Assembly (NCBI GenBank): GCA_024752435.1
Contig: CP103020.1
Location: 62,001 to 126,000 of the forward strand
DNA: 64,000 nucleotides
Direction of reading: 5' to 3'
Source of the DNA: Allantophomopsis cytisporea
Lineage: Eukaryota; Ascomycota; Leotiomycetes; Phacidiales; Phacidiaceae
In this document: one piece after another, positions 12,570 to 23,973 of the stretch
Position numbering within the stretch: the first letter of the stretch is position 1
How the letters are laid out: the number at the start of each line of letters is the position of its first letter
Made by a program: the position numbers and the translations under genes
The notes under the pieces: generated by a model
What the model saw: only the letters and a program-made list of their open reading frames with translations
Databases searched by the model: none
Told to the model about the DNA's origin: nothing

Positions 12570-13373
12570 AAGACTACAAGCGTAAGCATATATGGCATGC
12601 ACGATTTCTTTATTTTCATAGCAAGAGATGATTTTCTTCGATACCAAAGCAACCTTATTCTTTTTATAAGATCTGATCTTGATGTTTTTTAGAGCGAGCA
12701 TCAATATCCCTACAGTTTCCAAATTCGAAATTACCAGATGAGCTTTTTGTTGGATTGTCTTATTGCCAGCCAAAAGTGCTTTCCAGATGAATGCAGAACA
12801 TCAAAAGAACAACGAGAGAGGACGGCAGCCACAAGCCACTTGCTGCAACCCTATAATATCCAAACTCCATGGCTGAGGAGACGTTTTTTGTCACATTTTC
12901 ATGGTCAACGGTCAATATCTTCATAATACTCACGTATCAGCAGGAAGCTGAGCAACCTGCAAGAAGCTTAATATTTTTGGCCATCTCATGAACATTGCAC
13001 CTTTTCAGGGGTGTGGGGTCTTTCAAATCTCCACAAATTCATTGGCGTGCACCGGGACAATACCCGGCCCGGAGCTAAAACGTCTAGTGATAGCTGAAAG
13101 GACAACATCTCCCGTTCGATACAAAGAAGAATTACATTCATCTCCTATCTTCTCCCTCCTTCCAACTCCGAATTGTCAATGCAACTACCTAATCCCGCAC
13201 CTCGCGAGTATGTTTGTTTTAAACTACGCCGGTGCTCTCTCCCATCATTGTGGAGATGTAGTAGTGGCTGGAAGGTGGGTCCTCATCGGCTGTTTTGTAG
13301 CGGCCGTCACCCTCCCAAAGAAATTTTCCGTATTGGTTTGGGATAAACCACCAAATTTCAACAAATATCATCT
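12570..13373. other. Intergenic region upstream of tRNA-Arg copy 1
   Basis: Roughly 800 bp with no supported protein gene. An open frame covering 12988-13548 runs straight through the tRNA and is not credible. Confidence 0.5.
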
Positions 13374-13445
13374 GGCCTGCTGGCCCAATGGCAAGGCGCT
13401 TGACTACGAATCAAGAGATTGCAGGTTCGATCCCTGCGTAGGTCA
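13374..13445 (+). tRNA. tRNA-Arg(ACG), copy 1
   Basis: A 72-nt cloverleaf. The acceptor stem GGCCTGC pairs with GTAGGTC plus discriminator A. The D arm is followed by the anticodon stem CTTGA/TCAAG with loop CTACGAA, giving anticodon ACG at 13406-13408. The T arm is GCAGG-TTCGATC-CCTGC. There is no intron. A TTTT run at 13460-13463 may terminate Pol III. The sequence is identical to the copies at 18403 and 22892. Confidence 0.96.
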
Positions 13446-15057
13446 TCAGTTATTTATCCTTTTGCCATTTTCTCACATTTACTTTCACCAGAAGTATATG
13501 GCAGTCTCAATGAGTCCTACCATTTTGCTTCTCGCTGAGAGATACTGAGGCTTTCCTTTTTTTTTCTTTTCTTTGTTTTCTTTTTCGTTCCCCTTCAGTA
13601 TTAAGAAGTTATATGTGATAGCATGGCAATATTTCAATGCAAACACTCAAGAGCAGCCGTAGTTAGAGATCGATGCAAGTGCTAGGGTGGAAATTTTGCA
13701 GAATTATCGTACCTTGATCCTTTTGTGTTTAGCTTCCGAGTGAGGCAGAGATTATATGAAGAAAGTCTTAAGAGCCGTGAGTATTTGTTCTTATCTGGTC
13801 CATCAAGTGTTATATGTAGAATAGCACTTCATCCAACCAATCGGCCAACTTTATAGTGACGTGCATCCAGCATGTTTACATGAAATATAATATCACGAAG
13901 CATAATCTCGTATAGTCAACTCTCTCGTCCTTCTTGTTTTGTATTGCCAGCTTCTTTTTCTCCTTTCTTCTAGAATTTGATGATTATCCTAGTTAGAGTT
14001 ATTATAAGAGTTAGGTAGATCGTCAAGCTGTTATAAAACGTTATGTCTAAATCTCAAGCATTACTCGCCGGATACTTCTCAATCACTTTTCAATATCAAA
14101 AGTTCCTCTTTTCCAGGTCAATATTCCTGTCATCAAGTCGCTCATATCCTCCTTTATGAACAAGATTTTTGGATAAAATGACTAGTCTACTTACCTCTAG
14201 ATCCTTCAATACTTTACAACATCTCGCTCACCGACCTACTACGATGAAGCCACCTCCGCAGCTTTCTGTCTGCACCTACAACCTGATTGTATCATGGCTA
14301 GTAGATGTTTGTGTATCGGGGGGACATCAAAGATTTATACGATTCTAGTCGCCTCTCGTTAGTTCGAAGTACCTCTTAGATACTCTTCAGGAACAAGATA
14401 CAATCATTGCGGCGCCAGACTTGATGATGGATTATCTCTGGAATCGACATCCGCGGGATGTTATGAAGGTGAGGTACTTGACACTGGCACGGCATTCATA
14501 TCATCATCAATTCTCGTGAGGATTGCATAGCGCTAAGTATCTAGGAAAGCATTCACGTGCTAGTCTGTTCTCCGGCAATGCTGTGGAAGTAGGCACATTA
14601 CTCGTGCTTGGTACTTCGTTGTTTCCTCTTTAGTCAACTAGTATCTGCTCACATCTGGTCACCTTCAAATACACCGGGGCAGGTAAATGGTTCTTGTTTA
14701 CATCACAAAGCACCTCGTCTCTATCTCCTCGTCATATTCACCTCTCTTTCTCTCTGCGTCCAACACAAACACTCCATCCTCTCAAAATTCCGAGATCATC
14801 TTCCGATAGAGCCAGCTTTATCTGCTGCCACTCTAGACTTCTGCAATTACTCTTCCTAATTCGTTCGGAATCGCGTCAAATCGCATTGAATCGCGCGAAT
14901 ATTATTTCATCATCCAATCGGTCGTCCCTTCACCTAATGCAGGATATCTTCGCGTTACTTACACATCTCTGTTGCTTTTGTTCCATCCGGAAATCCCCAT
15001 CAGATGCTATTCTTCTTCACGTACAACTGAGCCCATTTGACTACTATCACAGCAACC
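13446..15057. other. AT-rich intergenic tract
   Basis: About 1.6 kb, AT-rich in its first part with many interrupted frames. The last 400 bp are pyrimidine-rich and probably form the promoter and leader of the gene starting at 15058. No supported gene. Confidence 0.5.
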
Positions 15058-16056
15058 ATGAAGAAGAAACAAGCACGTACTAGTGACGAGATAACTAAAG
15101 TCTCCGGTGGCCCTCAAAAGAGCTCTGCCAATAAAGGATATCTCTCAGATAATGAAGGTATCAAAAAGGACAAATCTGAGGACGACTTTTCGAACCAGTT
15201 TGCCGCTTTTCGCGTCCACACTCTTACTGTCAAGCAGGAGGAAAGAAAGCTCACTCTAGATATTGAACGCATCCAGGATATGAATGATGAGCTCAAGACT
15301 CTTAAGTCTCAAGTTGAGGATACAGTGCAGATATTAGACACTCTGGAAGTTGAGGTTGAAAAGCGCAAGGCAAAGATCGAAAAGCACGCGAGAGAGGCAA
15401 AATTGTAAGCATCGTCCGCACATAAGACCATATACTCCGGCATACTAATACTGGTTTCGCTCAATAGCGCACGTACTCTTTGCATCTTGCGAAACAAGTT
15501 TCCATTCGAAAAGCTCCCACCAGAGCTTAGAAATGCAATCCTTGAGCAAGCACTTGTTGAACCTGAGCCAATCTCAGTAAGCTTTCCCTGCAACTGGCGT
15601 AAGCATCACCCAGCTATCCTGGCCCATTCCCCTCAGATGCGTGAGGAGGCTGGCAGCATCTACTACGGCAAGAACAAGTTTTACTTCAGCGAGAGCTCCT
15701 CCTTGTGGCGCTACCTTATGTCTATCGATGATCAGATGGCCAGTTTTATGAGACACATCACCGTCAAATGGGATCATCTTCATTCAGTTTTTGCGTACAA
15801 GCAGCTCACAAGATGCACCGATTTGGACACCTTAAGATTCAAATTTGAGGTCAAATCCAACAACATCTTTGGTATGAGGCGCAGAAAGGATTGTTGCATT
15901 ACCACCACTCAAGGCCTCATCAACTTGGTCAAGTGCGGCCAGAAGTATAGGGTCGTGGAAGTCATCTGGGATAAGGACGATTCCTGGATCCCTGAGGAGC
16001 GAGCCCGTCTGGAGATCATTAAAGACCACCTGGTAAACAACCTGACCAAGAAGTGA
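15058..16056 (+). CDS. Coiled-coil protein with F-box/2EXR-like domain
   Basis: Protein of unknown function, 311 aa. Two exons are inferred: 15058-15404 and 15468-16056, with a 63-bp intron (15405-15467, donor GTAAGC, branch TACTAAT, acceptor ATAG). The N-terminal ~115 residues are charged and heptad-like (VKQEERKLTLDIERIQ through EVEVEKRKAKIEK), predicting a coiled coil. After it comes NKFPFEKLPPELRNAILEQA, the hallmark of fungal F-box-like or 2EXR domains. AHSPQMREEAGSIYYGKNKF follows, the conserved second element of this fungal family. Such proteins are expanded in filamentous ascomycetes, some as substrate adaptors, most uncharacterised. The start is the ATG just before the basic MKKKQ; an upstream pyrimidine-rich leader fits. 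Confidence 0.78.
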
Positions 16057-16407
16057 TGTGGAGGCTATGGAGTTCTCCGCTGGATATTACGATCGGATTT
16101 CACTCTGGGCCGTTGGTTAGTTTTAGGGTTGTATTTGTTGCAGATCACTTGACTCGAAACAGAAACCTGAACGACAGACCACTTCTGCTTGCCTGCGATG
16201 GATTTTTTAGCTGTAACTATTTCCTGTTTAGCAGGTCGCTTAGTTGCGAGCAATGAGATATACGTTGTTTTAACATTCCGTGTCTTTTTTCAACTCTTGT
16301 TGTGATTTTTGTTTTCATCCGGTGCTTGAATTTGACGCATCAGTTGAGGTCATTGCAACAATTGCGCATCTTGTTAGATTGCTGTGAACCCATCACAAGT
16401 CAAACTT
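16057..16407. other. Convergent intergenic region
   Basis: A 351-bp spacer between the stop codons of the F-box-like and TPR genes. It presumably holds both 3'UTRs; nothing else is visible. Confidence 0.55.
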
Positions 16408-18204
16408 TTAAGAACTCACGCCAAAATCTGCCAGCCATTCCATAAGGATCACTCCTTCATCAACCGCCTCTTCCAGTACGACCCTACATGCCTCCGTTTC
16501 CCCTTTGATCAAGTCTTTTAATTTCTCCCCGTCACCACCTAAGCTCAAAGCCACAGCTTCTTTTACTGTGCCCTCCTTAACCTCCTTGGCGTTGCCCTCA
16601 TTTCTTGCCACCGCAACCGCTCCTCGGTAGAACGTACCTGCATTCTTCAATAGCAAAGGACCATTCGTCTTTGCCGCAGCAAGATTCGTAGGCTCTAACC
16701 CCAATTGAAACCTCAAAAGCTCAGTATCTCCACGCGCAAGATGGATTTTGGACAGGTTCTCCGCAGACGGGAGTTTCGTAGCTGCACCAAAAGCTTTGAG
16801 AGCGAGACTGAGTGCTTGCCAGCGGGAGTTGCTGAGCTGCGATGATACCGGCGCGAAATTACGCACCGAGGCCGAGTAGGTAAGGTACGCCTCTGCCTTG
16901 TCGCAGAGTCCCTCGGGATTGTTGGCCAGATCGAGCTGCTCGTATGTCGATGTGATGATGGCTTCATAACTTGCATTATCGATTCGTTGGGCGCGGAAGT
17001 TCGCGTCTGCTATGGCCGCGAGGAAGTTGGCTTTCGTGAGAGCGACTTCTGCTGCGCGTTCGGGGTCCAGTGATGAGACGAGGACGGGTAGCTTTTGTGA
17101 CAGGAGAGGCGTTGAGTAGGCTTCCAATCCGCTCAAGTGAGTCTCTGCATCAATCTTGGTATTCACAATACCGCAGAGAACTGTGAGGGTTTCTAGCTGA
17201 GCAAGAATAGTGTCTAAGAGAGATTCCTGAGTGACAGGCTCAATGACACTGGCCCACTGATCTTCCTGGTTTCCGAGAGGTTCAGACTCTCCAAGTGAAA
17301 CGCCTCCTGCTTCTTCATCTGTGGGGTCTGGAGCTTCTTCTTCCTGTGGCTCTGGCTGGAATCCATTTTTCTGTGCTTCAGACTCATTGTACTGCTGTTC
17401 TTGAAGAATCAAGCACTGTTGGAAGAGTCCGAGTGCTTCTTCTAAGTACTTTGATAGATCATCTCCAGCGGCTTCAGCACGGTTTTCCTGCAAAGCCTCC
17501 ACTAAGCTAGTAAGAATCTGGGCGGTGTTGCTGTGAAAAATCAACAGATGCTCAAGCGGTTTCAAAGGATAGTAGGAAGATAGGCGTGGGACGTTCTTGT
17601 AAAAAGACAAAAGATTTTACTCACAACAAAACATCAGCGTTAGATCCATTCAAAGATAAAGCCGCGCGACTCGATATGAGAGCGGTTCTCAATAGATCTA
17701 CCAAAGAACCAGGAAGCTGTGCAAGTAACTTGGGATACTGAGTGAGCTCATATTGCACTCTCGCCCTATAAGAAGGATTAGCATCTTCGCCTCAGAACTT
17801 TTGCACAAACTACTTACTTATTGTAGGCCAAATCAAAAGAGTTTGGAAACTTGCCCAAACCCTCATCATAATTATTGATAGCGCGTACGAAAAATCTCGT
17901 CGACTGTTCTTCGAGTTAGTGGGTATGTCTTATTCGGGATGTAAGGAACGAACCTTTGCAGCATCACCACCTCTCCATTTCTCTCCCGCTTCTTCAAAAT
18001 CTACTCCGGCTGTTGTTGAATATTAGTGATGTTCTTGCTGGCAAATATCACCAAATACGTCACATACCAGCTAAATATTCATCTGCAGATTCCAGTGCCT
18101 ACAATATGATTAGTCTTCTTATCTTATCCCTTCCAAATATCATTTACCTGAGGAACATGCTTTGTTTTCTTTTTCTCTACCTTCAGGAACTGCTTCTTTG
18201 CCAT
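16408..18204 (-). CDS. TPR-like helical repeat protein, fungal, unknown role
   Basis: Six exons are inferred on the minus strand: 18204-18148, 18098-18068, 18009-17954, 17903-17818, 17765-17625 and 17530-16408. All junction phases agree and the total is 497 aa. It starts with a basic MAKKQFLKVEKKKTK. The two-helix segments resemble tetratricopeptide repeats, for example KSTRFFVRAINNYDEGLGKF and DLAYNKARVQYELTQYPKLL. An acidic, Pro/Glu-rich linker lies around residues 215-250, then a long helical C-terminal half. The architecture recalls cytosolic or nuclear TPR assembly factors such as the ribosomal-protein chaperone Acl4 or Ett1/Nro1, but I cannot assign it to either. Four of the five upstream exons are under 100 nt, so automated models may miss them. 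tRNA-Arg copy 2 lies 198 bp upstream on the other strand. Confidence 0.82.
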
Positions 18205-18402
18205 GTTTGCAACTTGTTGATTGTTGTTTGAGTGCAATAGACCTTCATACACCAGATGCTGTAGTCGCGAGCTTTCATGTTCCTGAGCCTGACATTTCGG
18301 GACGGCAAACTTTTTCAATAATTACCCCACTTTTTCTATACCAAGGCTTGTTATTATGCAATAAGCTTCCGCAACTATTAAAAAGAACGAATGAGTTCAA
18401 CT

Positions 18403-18474
18403 GGCCTGCTGGCCCAATGGCAAGGCGCTTGACTACGAATCAAGAGATTGCAGGTTCGATCCCTGCGTAGGTCA
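18403..18474 (+). tRNA. tRNA-Arg(ACG), copy 2
   Basis: Identical over all 72 nt to copy 1, with anticodon ACG at 18435-18437. It shares a few extra flanking bases with copy 1 (CT before, TCAGTT after). It sits in the short gap upstream of the minus-strand TPR gene. Confidence 0.96.
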
Positions 18475-20332
18475 TCAGTTTCCCATTCGTTCTTAATATT
18501 TTGCAATTTTTGCTGATTTGAGTTTTATTTTGCTCTTCACTTATATTTTTTGGTGTGATTATTCTTGAGTATTGATTTCATAAAGGTTTCTTTTTATGCA
18601 TTTTCTAGACTTAATAAGTAGCTGCTAGCGAGAAGTAAGTGGCGTCTCTTGACCAGAGACACAAAGGCTGAATAAGGTAGCTTATGTCTCCCTTCAGTGT
18701 GATACAACCTCCTCGGCTTCTCTGGTGGGAAATTGGACTATTCTCAGCAAACAACCAATGTTAATTCTAGCTGTGCATTTATGTTTCGAAAGCATACAGA
18801 ATAATCTCCGGTCAATATATATAGCTAAGCGAGCAGATACTCTTTTGATTCTGTCTTACATAGTAGACTAATTTGGGTGGACCTTCGAGTCTAAATATCC
18901 ATAAAATACTAGCAATGACGGGGTAGATTTTACAATGAGATGGTAGACAACAACGATAGTTATACTAACTCTGAAAATTTGCATAAGCATTTGAAGTATG
19001 CTGCCAGGATCTCAGAGTCTATATATTAATAAGTGCCTTTTATTCTACGAGTGAATGACTGTACAGGTAGATATTCAATATTACTACTACTCACTTGAGG
19101 CTTAGATGATGATGCTCTAAGTTACTGATAGTAAATCAGGTATGGTTTGCAGTATAGTGGTCTCAGTTGGATTTTATGCTCTTCTTTTTAGTTATGTAAA
19201 GGCAGTTATATACTAGTATTCAATTCTCTTAAGAAAGAGGGCTATACTCATTTGTTCCTCGAAGACGAGATATAGAAACATATATACCAATGCTTCGTTC
19301 ATATAAAATGTATTTAATACATTTTTAACACCTTAAATTCGGTTAGCAGTTATTAATTCGGTGGAATTTTCGAGCTATCAAACTTTATATTCTGTGTCCC
19401 TGGCTACTCAAGGAAGCAAAACAACCAAAATACATTGGTCACGTTTAGTAGGCTGTACATATCTGAACGTGTATTGGCCTTTTGTCCTCATTGTTATGGA
19501 CGACTCCAATGTTCATGTAAGGCTTCTCATGATTTCTTTGTGTTTACTTTGTGTACGATTCAAGGACATGCATACAGCATCAGCCCTCGGGCGATACTTG
19601 CCGCCCCATGTGCGCTCACGTTGACTTGAGGCCGCGACACTGATCCTAGACGATAATCCTGGAAAATACTGCTTAGCAGTATCCGCCTGATATTTTAGGC
19701 GTCGACTGTAGCCCTGAGCAATAATCCTGGAAAATACTGTTTAGCAGTATCCGCCTAATGTATAAGGTAAATACTGTAACCCTGGACAATAATCCTGGAA
19801 AATACTGTTTAGCAGTATCCGCCTAATATTTAAGGCAAATACTGTAACCCTGGACAATAATCCTGGAAAATACTGTTTAGCAGTATCTGCCTAACTTTTA
19901 AGGCGTTGACCGTAACCTTGAACAATAATCCTAGAAAATACTTTACTGTTTAGCAGTGTCCGCCTAACTTTTGAGGAAAATACAGCTTAGCAGTATCCGC
20001 TCAATATATTTGTTAGTTCTAGCCTTATCTAGATTAGAGGCTGCGGTGCTCTTTTGGACTGTTTGTTGTGCGATGGTATTTGTGGGTTGATCCCCAACTG
20101 CGTGTGAAGAGCAACATAGCCACCAATCACAAGGTACTTGATCATAACACTCTCACTGCCATACTCTTATAGAATCCAGGTTCCACACACAAACGGACGG
20201 TAAAGGCTCAATTCCTACCATCAAGTTATATTCTCATTTGCACCGGCTACCAAATATACAAATTCTTTTCCCTAAAATCCCCCCCTCGTAATTCCCCAAA
20301 CGCCATAAGTTCTTCCAAATCAAACCTGTAAG
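18475..20332. other. AT-rich tract containing a tandem-repeat array
   Basis: About 1.86 kb between tRNA copy 2 and the POB3 stop codon. The left ~1.1 kb is strongly AT-rich without open frames. The right part contains the 68-bp-period array (19641-20012). No protein gene is supported. Confidence 0.6.
19641..20012. repeat. 68-bp-period minisatellite with hairpin in each unit
   Basis: The anchor ATAATCCTGG (or a one-base variant) recurs at 19653, 19721, 19789, 19857 and 19925, an exact 68-bp spacing. A degenerate sixth, shortened unit follows. Units 1-4 contain ATACTG-(C/T)TTAG-CAGTAT, a perfect 6-bp inverted repeat with a 5-nt loop, for example at 19666-19682. A conserved CCGCCTAA-type tail follows each hairpin. 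Unit 5 has a short insertion that shortens the stem. The array lies between tRNA-Arg copies 2 and 3. Confidence 0.93.
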
Positions 20333-22252
20333 CTAACCAGTCTTCGGCTTCTTCTTAGGCCTGTCATCCTCCTCATCACTACCTTCCTCCTCCTCGTCAC
20401 TTCCAGAACTCTCGTGTGCACTGTCATATTCCTCGGCAACATCACTCTCACTATCATCCTGGAAGTCCTCATCAGGAGTCTCAGAGTCATCATCAGCGGA
20501 ACCACGATCGGCTCTAGCAGCGACAACTTCGTCGTCGGAGCTGGCCATGTCTGGATCGCGGAGAGCGGCGGCAAGAAGGGCAGTGTTGTCCTCGTCCATC
20601 TCATTCTTGACACGAAGACCCTTGGACTTGAAGAATTCTTCAAGTGGCTTCTGTTCTTCGCGGTTGATGTTGCTGAATTGAGAGTCACCAGCTCCGCCCT
20701 TCATGTGTACTGTGATATCAAATGTGCGAGACGCAGAAACAGCCCCACCCACACGAGAGAATGTAATACTAGCGGTTTGCTCATAAGAGATATAGGTCGC
20801 TGGCTTTGGCACGAACATGAAGGCCTTCTCGAGACAGTAAAGGAAACCTTCACTGGCCTTGATGGAGCACTTGATACCGTATTGACCGTGGTGACTGTAT
20901 CATGTTAGCTCGGGCTGTCATCGGTTAGAAAAGAGCACATCATACCTGAGGAAATCCTTTGCAGGCTGGTTGACCTTCTTTCCTGCAAGACCACGGAAGA
21001 CCTGTGTGACAACCTGATGTAATGGCTGCTCGTAATGTGGCATAAGCTTGTCCTTGTACTTCTCGTTCAGAAGCTCGTCGGTCATGTTCAAATCGATAGT
21101 AACCTCCTCGTCCTTCTTGAATTGCATAACCAAGAATGGGTAACGGGTTTGTCCTTGTCGGAGAGGTGGATCAAGACCAATACAGATCATGTAGTGTAGT
21201 TCGTCAGGCTTTGGAAGAATCATGAACTTCTTAATGTTCTCGTATTGGATCTTGTAGTCGTAAGTCTTACCACGGAGACGGAAAGACTTCTCGTACATAT
21301 CGATATCGAAACGACCTCTGTAACCTTGTCAGCACTGAGCATGAGGTTAACAATAATTTTACTAACCTTGGTGTAAGATGAAGAACATCCAAGAATGTCG
21401 CAAAGGTATCTCCAGCAACTTCACCGATCTCAGCCTTCTCCATCAGGGTATCATAGAACAAATTCGCCGCATTCTGCTCCGACTCGCCATCTGCATCGCT
21501 ACCAGCATCGCCATCCTCTCGAGTCTCCTTCTTCGTTGCAAGTCCAGGAATGTAGAATCGCATTTCCACAAGCTGATCCTTTCCAGCACCTGCTTTTTTA
21601 CCCTTACCACGAGCACCACCGAGATGGCCATTGGTTCCAGTATCCGCATCGTTACTTGGCAAGGCGAATTCGACAGCGACCTCGTTCTTTCCAGCCAAGT
21701 TTGTGTTCGTAATCTCAGAGTATGGAATCTCAAAGGCCGGTCTGTTCTGGACGTTAAATGCCAGCTCTGCTTTATTGAATTCGCCCTTTCCCCAGTTCCA
21801 TCCTCGAAGGGCGTGCTCTTTTGTCTCGAGATTCGTGCTGTACCAGTTCTTAAAGACCTTGCTAATGCGATCAAGATCCTACGTACCGAGGTTAGAATGA
21901 GCGCAAGGTGTTATTTGTTGTAGAACTCACTTCTTGCTGGAAGCCATCTAGCTGTACGATTCCCGAATTTCTCAGCATGATCTTCACTTCATAACCTTTT
22001 GCCGCTCTGCTCCATTGCGCACCACCAATTTGATCGTGTTCTAATGTGAAGGTATCGCCGCCGCCTGAAGGCTTCCATCCGAATCCGCTCTCTGCAAATC
22101 GACATTTGCCTCCTTCCTTCGAGAGGTCGAGGTAGATGTTATCGAAACTCTCCCTGTAGTCACTGTTATCAGTACTGTTGTTTGCAATGCTGCATTGACA
22201 CAAAGGTGCCGATCGATCAGAAAGGCTTGATTCTGAAAACTCACATTGCCAT
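20333..22252 (-). CDS. pob3: FACT complex subunit POB3 (SSRP1 family)
   Basis: Histone chaperone subunit that acts with SPT16 in nucleosome reorganisation during transcription and replication in the nucleus. Five exons are inferred on the minus strand: 22252-22245 (only 8 nt, ATGGCAAT), 22153-21931, 21878-21367, 21317-20946 and 20894-20333. They give 558 aa. The N-terminus reads MAMESFDNIYLDLSKEGGKC, the canonical family start, which confirms the tiny first exon. SSRP1-type PH-like domains follow (for example GRFDIDMYEKSFRLRGKTYD and YPFLVMQFKKDEEVTIDLN). A Rtt106/PH-like module leads to an acidic Asp/Glu/Ser-rich tail (~residues 455-550) ending in PKKKPKTG. No HMG box is present, as expected for fungal POB3; DNA binding is then supplied by a separate Nhp6-like protein. 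A linker with SDADGESEQ is also acidic. Confidence 0.95.
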
Positions 22253-22891
22253 TTTGAGTTGGGTTCTCTGGTTGCAGATATTTGACGTGCGCTTTGGAAT
22301 TTCGGTGGAGATTGCAGTTGTAGAGGAGGGCGCAAGGCGTGGATGTTGGATATAGACTCTACCTAAACACTCGACTTTGAAGTTCGTCAGGCAAGCTCCG
22401 AGCTCTCAAAGTCGCGTACTTTGAGACTACGCGACAAAACGCCAAACTCGTGATCGGCTTTAGAGGGTATATTGAAGCTACACTCGTTATTTTGGTTGTT
22501 ATACCCAACTGAATTCTACTTGACTGTGATCAAATCTCATCTGTTGTCTACGATATGGTTTTTATGTGGCAATTCATTATATTCAAGTTGGAATCGATGC
22601 AGTTAACTGCAAATAGTATGCTTTTCGTGAAGGGGAATAAAAAATAAAAAATGAAAAATAAAAAAAATGATTTGACACTCAAGACTGCGTTTAGTGTAGT
22701 AGACGAGAACCTAATTCGGATGTCAGGATGAAGTAGAACGCCATATATTCTCTGTCAAAGATAACCTGATCTAGAGTATGCAGACACAAAAACAAATATA
22801 TGAAAATAGACTTGATCGAAGAGGTAGACAGCCCAAATTTAAAGGTATATAATATATATTAAGAACATATTTTTCAACCATCAGTTGATTA
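22253..22891. other. POB3 promoter region
   Basis: About 640 bp upstream of the POB3 start. It contains an A-rich stretch with TAAAAAA-type runs at 22638-22672. No gene. Confidence 0.5.
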
Positions 22892-22963
22892 GGCCTGCTG
22901 GCCCAATGGCAAGGCGCTTGACTACGAATCAAGAGATTGCAGGTTCGATCCCTGCGTAGGTCA
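22892..22963 (+). tRNA. tRNA-Arg(ACG), copy 3
   Basis: The same 72-nt sequence as copies 1 and 2, with anticodon ACG at 22924-22926. It is followed by a T6 run at 22976-22981, a good Pol III terminator. The flanks differ from those of the other two copies. Confidence 0.96.
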
Positions 22964-23973
22964 CAAACAACTTCCTTTTTTGCCGACTTTCTGACGCACT
23001 TTACTTTTGCTCCGTCACCAACTCCCGAGGGTCCTCGAACATTTCGTCATGCACATCACATCCAATCAGTCGTTGGTTACTCTTTTCGAAACTTGGAGGA
23101 AACGAACATAGCGCTGAATGTCACGATGTGTGTGTACTTATGACTTCGGACTTGGCTTTATTCTACTTTTGCTGCTCTGTATGTTGAGTCGATGAACTGA
23201 CAGAAATGATACGGATATGTTACGGACGCAGAGGAGAGTCATAAGTGTTGAATCTGGATGTCTGCGAAGTTACATTTGTCTATTGAGTCGCCTTACCACA
23301 AGTGTGTCACATCGAAGTCAGTTTGGCGTGGCATCCGCGTGAAATAGGGATAACTGCGTGCGAAACTAAACAAGACGGAAGGTAGATCTGTTCAGATGTT
23401 GTACGTAAGAAACCATGATCTGCGTTGAAAGGTTGTAACCGGTCCTCCACTACCACTTACAAGCTTAAAGACGACGCAAAGGAAGTCTTCCCCGATGAGA
23501 ACGAGTGCGTAAAGAAACCTTTATGCGGAACGTCCCGCAATAGACGGCATCAAACTCACAACAGGAGGCATCGTAGCACATATATCTATCACCCTGAACA
23601 AAGACAATTTCGTAGACTGATAACTCAGATGGATTGACGATATACAACGGACAAAGGGGGTATTGCGAAATTATTATCGCGAAGGCAGCGAAGACCAAAG
23701 AAATCCATCAACAAAAAGACATAACAAAAAGAACGCCGACATGAATGCCTCTATCCAACTTCCCCCCTCGATCCCATCATCAGACCTCCTTAATCCCACA
23801 GGTCTGATATTCAATTTTCGTCATCCATCCCCAGATTCAAAAAAGAGCAATTCAAATCGCGGAGAAGGTTCGGCTTCGGCTTTGGCTTTCGGCATGCACC
23901 TCGCATCACCGGATGTCTCAGCACATCTAATTGAGTTTGCACGCACACAGATCGATACGATGGAGCGTGACTC
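22964..23973. other. Intergenic region between tRNA copy 3 and small gene
   Basis: About 1 kb. Short frames at 23425-23637 and 23663-23977 have no family resemblance, and the latter overlaps the 3' end of the minus-strand gene. No supported gene. Confidence 0.5.

Noticed and set aside
12988..13548. 186-codon frame
   Set aside because: It reads straight through tRNA-Arg copy 1, and the encoded protein has no family features.
18475..19300. Possible decayed transposon in AT-rich DNA
   Set aside because: No terminal repeats, no transposase or reverse-transcriptase-like residues were seen; AT-richness alone is not enough.
19641..20012. CRISPR-like appearance of the tandem array
   Set aside because: The 68-bp units are directly contiguous without unique spacers, and the genome is eukaryotic; it is a minisatellite.
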